64,000 bases of DNA from Platerodrilus igneus (lineage: Eukaryota; Arthropoda; Insecta; Coleoptera; Lycidae), in the NCBI GenBank assembly GCA_036346225.1, contig JARFIW010000108.1, positions 3,100,001-3,164,000 of the forward strand. Reading direction: 5' to 3'. Position numbers and translations under genes: made by a program. Shown one piece after another: positions 59,233 to 64,000 of the stretch (within the stretch, counting starts at the first letter, position 1; the number at the start of each line of letters is the position of its first letter). The notes below the pieces were generated by a model. That model saw only the letters and a list, made by a program, of their open reading frames with translations, was not told the DNA's origin and searched no databases.

Positions 59233-59442
59233 CGTGTGTGAGTGTTGTCACGCACGTTAAAGATCCCTACCTTGCCTGGAACGGCAAGGGTTCGGCAAAA
59301 TTCTAAATTTCCAGGCAACAAAAAACTCGCCTCCTGGCCAATGTGGTACCTTCGGGCGCAGCATTGGAAATGTAAATGAACGGCAAAAGAAATCTTCATA
59401 TTTGTAGCAATTATTTGTCACTATCAATTTTCAGTATTATAT
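59233..59442. repeat. Repeat fragment related to the 215-bp array
   Basis: CCTGGCCAATGTGGTACCTT and CGGGCGCAGCATTGGAAAT at about 59333-59370 match the block in the 44 kb array. Just before it is GCACGTTAAAGATCCC, a phrase I associate with repeats of several invertebrates. Confidence 0.5.
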
Positions 59443-60010
59443 TGTTGCGAGCTACTATTAGGCAACCCGTCAAACACACAAGCGTTGTAGGGTCTGCATA
59501 GTCTCCAGGATTCTAGAATGCTTCTAGCAATCAAACACACAAAACGCCGCCAGCACTGTTTATTCTCACTGGACCGGGAAGCTTCTTGTAATTACCAGAA
59601 GATGAGTCATATCTTTAAATCTGAGTATATATAAGACCGCTAAGAAATGCAAGAGTTAGTCTATACTTGAATGTCTAATATAAATTATATCCTTGTAAAG
59701 TAATAGTAGTTTGAGCTTTTAGAAGTTCAAGAGTATACAAAAATGTTATATGCTGTGTCTAATGTACATGCAGCTTGTAGTATACATAAATAGACAAAGT
59801 GTAAAATAAATAAATAGTTGAGTTAGTGTTGTTAATGGACCTATGGTAAAGAAGTTAGTTAAGAAGATATTAGTGCTTGTAAATTCATTAGTGTAATAGT
59901 GCTTCATTGTTAAGTGGACTGAAAACATCTATAAACAAGGCACATACTGTTCATTAGACTTGTGAACAGTGAGTAATAAAGACGTTTGTTATTACTTGTT
60001 TTTAAGTTAG
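59443..60010 (+). repeat. Candidate solo LTR
   Basis: Starts TGTTGCGAGC, has TATATATAAG at 59626-59635 with a following RNA-start-like region, and AATAAA signals at about 59805-59812 and 59975-59980 followed by a GT-rich stretch. This order fits U3-R-U5. No second copy in the window and no confirmed 3' edge. Confidence 0.4.
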
Positions 60011-60871
60011 AGAAACGCGGTAGTAGTAGCCCGTTACTATATTATTAAATATTAAATTACGCGTGACTTTTAGATTCAGAGCGGCGCAGTTTTGCCCTGC
60101 TTAATTAGAACTGAACTCTGTTATCATTGCTTGCTGTTAATATAGGCTCATCCCACTTGTGTGTGGGTTGGGTTTCCAATAAGTCTGTCTCTATCTTAGC
60201 CAATAAGGTCTTTGTATTTGATGAATCTTGAAATGGTTTTCTGATGTAATATATTCGTTTCCCATGTAATGGTTGTTTGCTACAGATGCCTCGTTATTTA
60301 AACCATACGTTGTTTTGTTTAGACATCGCGTTTTCCATATTATACGAAAATACATGATGTAATTTCAATTTTGATTTTCGTGTATGTTTATTTATTTTGA
60401 AACCTGCGTTTTCTTATCAAAATGTTTATTGTTTCTACGCACTTACACAAAGCTTCGTTAAGTTTTATCTCTTATCTCCGTATTATATTATAACTAATTA
60501 GAACCCTTTTCAACGCGTGTTTAATTACATGTACTATCCTTTTCTTTTGAAAGCGCGTACTTTTACTGAAAAATATTGTCACTTTTCATTACTTAATATT
60601 AATAAAGCTATATATACCGAGTGTTGTATTCTTGTTATTTACCTAATGTATGAATTACCTATATCTATGCTAAATATGCGTCCTATTGTTGTAAGATGTG
60701 TTTATTTGCGTCGCTTAAAACTAATTATGCTCTATATACAGGATGTTAAATGTTTACTATTTATATAATATCCAAATTACTTAATTTTCTGTTAAATAAA
60801 TGCAGTTTTATGCTTCCTGTGCAAATTTATGGTTACTGCACGACCCTTGCTACATAATACACCCTAGAACA
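60011..60871. other. T-rich stretch, possible diverged module edge
   Basis: No gene recognised. TATACAGGATGTT at about 60736 resembles TATACAGGGTGTT at 18374 and 33468 near the 5' ends of minus-strand M modules, so this may hold an old module fragment. Confidence 0.3.
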
Positions 60872-61618
60872 TGTTACGTGCCAAATTGGCACTAAACATT
60901 CCCGAGCTTAATTTTGATGTGCGGAAGTTTTCGCGCCTTAAAATTCAAAAGACTTGGCGTGTATTTCCGTCACGTCAGAGTTCGTTTGCGCCAGATCGCG
61001 CGACGCGAGTGGCGGGAGAACAAGAGTGGGGAAGTTTCCGCGGAACTCTGTAACGTGGCTGTTTTGCCTGAGACTTCCAGAGGAGTGGTTGGGTTTTCGG
61101 TAACGTATCTTTACCTTTTATTTATGTAGGTCCTTGCCTTTGCTTATCTTTGTTTGTCGCCCCTTATACCTGTTTCCTTATTCGATCCCTACATAGGTAG
61201 AGGTAATTTGTAAGCAGCCTGCTCGAACAGTAGTCCACGACCCTAGACGAACGGGTCCTGGGAACAACTGCGACTGCCGTAGCTGGTCGGAGCGCTTTGG
61301 AAGGACGCTAGGCGTACCCTCCGTTAATTATTTTAAATGGGGCTCCAGCCATCCTGAAGGACGCTATCCGGTGGGACGCCATGCTTGGCGTACTTCGTGG
61401 GAAGCTGGACCTGTTTATGTGAGTACCTTATTGCCTATACTGCATTTGTAATGTTTATTATGATATTTATTGAGTAATTGCGAAATTAAATTTGCGTATT
61501 GTGTGACGTCATTGACAGATGGGCGCGCCAAAATCTGTATAAAAATTAGCGCTACCAACTGCCATTGTGTCTCGTATATCGAGTTCACGGGTAGATAATA
61601 AACAACCCCTTATCACAG

Positions 61619-61620
<2 letters not shown>
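60872..61620 (+). repeat. LTR, family L1 (copy 3), about 749 bp
   Basis: Starts TGTTACGTGCC and ends ATCACAGCA directly before (AT)n. It shares with copies 1 and 2 GATGTGCGGAAGTTT, CCTACATAGGTAGA and AAATCTGTATAAAAATTAGC. It is probably a solo LTR, as no internal element sequence adjoins it. Confidence 0.78.
61538..61545 (+). promoter_or_regulatory. TATA box of L1 LTR copy 3
   Basis: TATAAAAA in the conserved CTGTATAAAAATTAGCG context. Confidence 0.6.

Positions 61621-61659
<39 letters not shown>
61621..61659. repeat. (AT)n microsatellite after the L1 LTR
   Basis: AT run directly following a CACAGCA end, the same junction as at module ends. Confidence 0.9.
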
Positions 61660-61660
<1 letters not shown>

Positions 61661-62170
61661 ATCGTTGTTTTATTTGTGTTATTTTATTTAAAAATTGGGT
61701 AACTAAAAACAATCCACTATATTATTTTGTTTAATTTTGTTTTTTGTAAATATTAGGATTGAGGTATAAATTAGTTTGGAGTGATTAAAGAGTGTATTAC
61801 TTTATTACTTGTTTTTGCAAAGATTTTTGTTCCGTGTAAATCCTCCGGGGGTTGTTGGAAAAATATTGTTTTCTTCGCAGGTTGCTTTTTCTTTTTTTTG
61901 TAACTTGTTTGTTTATTAATTAGAGATGTGTAAATAAAATTTCTTTCTTGAGGTTTTCCTTTTCTTTCTTGGTGACCCACCCCACTCTGTGACTTTTTAG
62001 GTAGAACGGAATTCTTGGGATTCCTTTTTTTGTTGCGGTACTCGGTGCGGGCTATTTTCTTTGCTTATTTTATTTTCCTTCTTGTCCGCGTGGAATACCG
62101 TAACAAATGTGATGTAGGGCAAATTGAAAAATGTAATATGATTTATAAACAACAGAATGTTTAAAAACCG
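61660..62170. other. T-rich stretch without recognised gene
   Basis: Nothing assignable. Confidence 0.4.
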
Positions 62171-62485
62171 CCATAAGAAATCCGTTTTTGGTACCGTACG
62201 AAGGTAGCTTATCTACTGAATGAGTTTAGCGTTGAAGATTAGGCTCACGGTGAGTATGTGGCAGGTGTTTGTGATTTTTTCAAGTGTGTTTTTTCTGAAA
62301 CACATTTTGAGTTCAAGCGTAATTTCTAAACCTCTTCTGGTATTTGGGCGTTGTAGCTCGATTTCTAAGAGGAAGTTTTCTTTGGTTTTGACAAATTATT
62401 TTTTAAAGATGCTACAAAAGGAAGAAATTTGATAGTACAAGTTCGTTCAACTTCACATACGCCGGACTGTATTTTGGAAGAGGCC
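62171..62485. repeat. 314-bp repeat R3 (copy 2)
   Basis: See copy 1 at 58919-59232. Confidence 0.9.
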
Positions 62486-64000
62486 AAAGAGTAAAATAGC
62501 ATGTTGCTTTTGATATCTTTTAGATGCGTCCTCCGTATGTTTATAGTTTGATTCCCAAGATGAAAAGACGCCGCTGTGATAACCTTCTTAGTTCTCATAA
62601 TTATAAGTAAGCGAAGTACAGGCTCCGTTGCTTTATATGGACATCAAAACGTGGGAGAAGCTAAAGAAGGTCGTAATTATATATTTTAATGGCATTCCTA
62701 CGCATAATTCGCTCCAAATTTTGACTACGCCATTCACTACTACGGGTGGTTTAAATAATTCTCCATAATAATTAGACTGAACTTGAACCGACAACTAACG
62801 GTTCAACAATTTGAATACTTAAACTGTTAATCAACCACAAATAAAAGTAAGGATATTGTTTATTGGCATTAACACTCTTCACATTTCAACAAGAAAACAC
62901 TTTGCTAGGGTCAATATCCGCGCAAGGTCGCAAGTAGAGTGGAGTTAAATGCACCTGACGTGACTGTATGTTACCATCATGGTTTGTACTTGTTTCTAGG
63001 TTAAGATAATAAAATGTTGAACAAATCAAAGGAAAAATATTAACGTAAAACCCGTTTCGAGTAATAAATTATTTATCCACCTGTGCACATTGTTACTGTT
63101 AGAAAGGAAATAGGGAAAATAGGTGTGGTCACAACCTAGTGGCTAGACTTTGACAGTTTTCTGAAGCTGTTCTTTTAAAAAACAAACCTTTGATTCGCCT
63201 ATTAAACAAGACAGCTTTCTGATTAATTTTTTAAAGACAATTAAATCACTCGATTTTAACGTAGAACAGAAAAAATGTTAATTAATTATACAAGAATTAA
63301 CAAACTTTTTTCTATTTAAGCCACTTTCACAAACCTGCGTCTATCCAACATTGAGAAAGAGCCAACGTCATTATTGAAAACCGAAAACTGATCATACTTA
63401 GCAACAAAACTAATATTGTAAGGAAAACTCCACTTGGAGAAACGTCAGTCCTTTTTTTTCAAACAGATTATACAAACTCGCTCAACCACTGGAGTTCTCA
63501 CTTACCGAGCTAATCGCTAACAGTACAAATATTATCTTCTGAAACTATGATGATATCTTCTACATTATTGTTGAAACACTACAATTAACTATGCAAGCAC
63601 TAATTACTAATTTATATTATCACTACAATAATTTATATCAACACTAGAGTAATTTATATCGACAGTAATTTATATCACATCTTTCAAAGCTTTAAACTGT
63701 AACATATCGTAATCAAAACTTTCATCGGAACTAATATTATAATCAAAACTGCAACTAGAACTAAACTCCGGTATCCATGACGGCAACTACGCACATTGTG
63801 CGATATACAGCGTGTAAATAAATTAATATTAGCACTTACTGTTTTATCTGCTACCATGACATTACCATAGGTCATGAACCATTCCAAAATCTTTATAGCG
63901 GACTGTATAATGAATGATTGATGATGTGCAATGCTTTGTTTCACACACGCACTAATGAAAACACCGCGAACGCGTGTCCGTTGATTACGGGTGCACTTGC
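62486..64000. other. AT-rich stretch to the window end
   Basis: No gene recognised. At about 63607-63680 TAATTTATATCA-like units repeat four times at roughly 20 bp. Confidence 0.4.

Noticed and set aside
63684..63944. 86-codon minus-strand ORF with a hydrophobic C-terminus
   Set aside because: Unremarkable AT-rich chance ORF; no domain, no promoter and no splice sites.
1..64000. tRNA, rRNA and snRNA genes
   Set aside because: I found no convincing A and B boxes with a cloverleaf or other RNA signatures by eye; a tRNAscan-SE and Infernal run would be decisive.

Overview
This is an AT-rich, gene-poor window of animal nuclear DNA, most likely arthropod and probably insect. The evidence is the mix of transposon families: Ty3/Gypsy and BEL/Pao LTR retrotransposons, a Jockey-like LINE and a pogo/Tigger-like DNA transposon. 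It also carries many solo LTRs, foldback elements, minisatellites and (AT)n tracts, and no prokaryotic gene organisation. I cannot name the species. Apart from one small candidate exon at 12821-12872, I see no convincing host coding sequence, so the window may be intergenic or lie inside a very large intron.

Layout: 1-4481 is a Gypsy retrotransposon with a frameshifted gag and an intact protease-RT-RNase H-integrase pol. It is followed by non-coding DNA with a 45-bp minisatellite (6143-6545), an LTR (7206-7955) and a 143-bp tandem repeat. Two small hairpin-type elements follow (8491-8962 and 9133-9409), then a complete pogo-like element with TA target duplication (9485-12090) whose transposase is frameshifted. 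Next come the candidate exon, a 185-bp tandem repeat and a long palindrome.

The most unusual structure occupies 14059 to about 20900 and again 29067-36032. Each locus holds three non-coding modules of about 1.9-2.5 kb in the order plus, minus, minus. Each module has a TATA-like box and a conserved CAGGT splice-donor-like site in its middle, and ends in CACAGCA-type repeats resembling a tRNA-Lys primer-binding site. The modules are joined by (AT)n. The first two modules of each locus are inverted halves of a roughly 4.4 kb palindrome, so their promoters fire towards each other. Long LTRs of an Osvaldo/Ulysses-like retrotransposon are one explanation; the inverted arrangement at two loci is not explained by it.

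Between and after these loci lie decayed retroelements: a Gypsy integrase fragment (23390-24280, minus), BEL/Pao integrase with a 3' LTR (24575-26430, plus), a BEL/Pao RNase H-to-integrase fragment (28213-28578), three copies of one BEL-type LTR (28579, 37972 and 49924), and a BEL/Pao pol C-terminus (50435-50910, minus). There is a foldback minisatellite at 26470-27230, and a 2.1 kb TG...CA element (44533-46671) inserted into a GT-rich tandem array. A decayed Cys-rich ORF of unknown type (51060-51795, minus), a heavily mutated Jockey-like LINE (54400-58880) and further LTRs (59443-60010, 60872-61620) complete the window. No genes here work together in a pathway. The functional logic is that of nested, mostly dead mobile elements, with only the Gypsy pol open over its full length.
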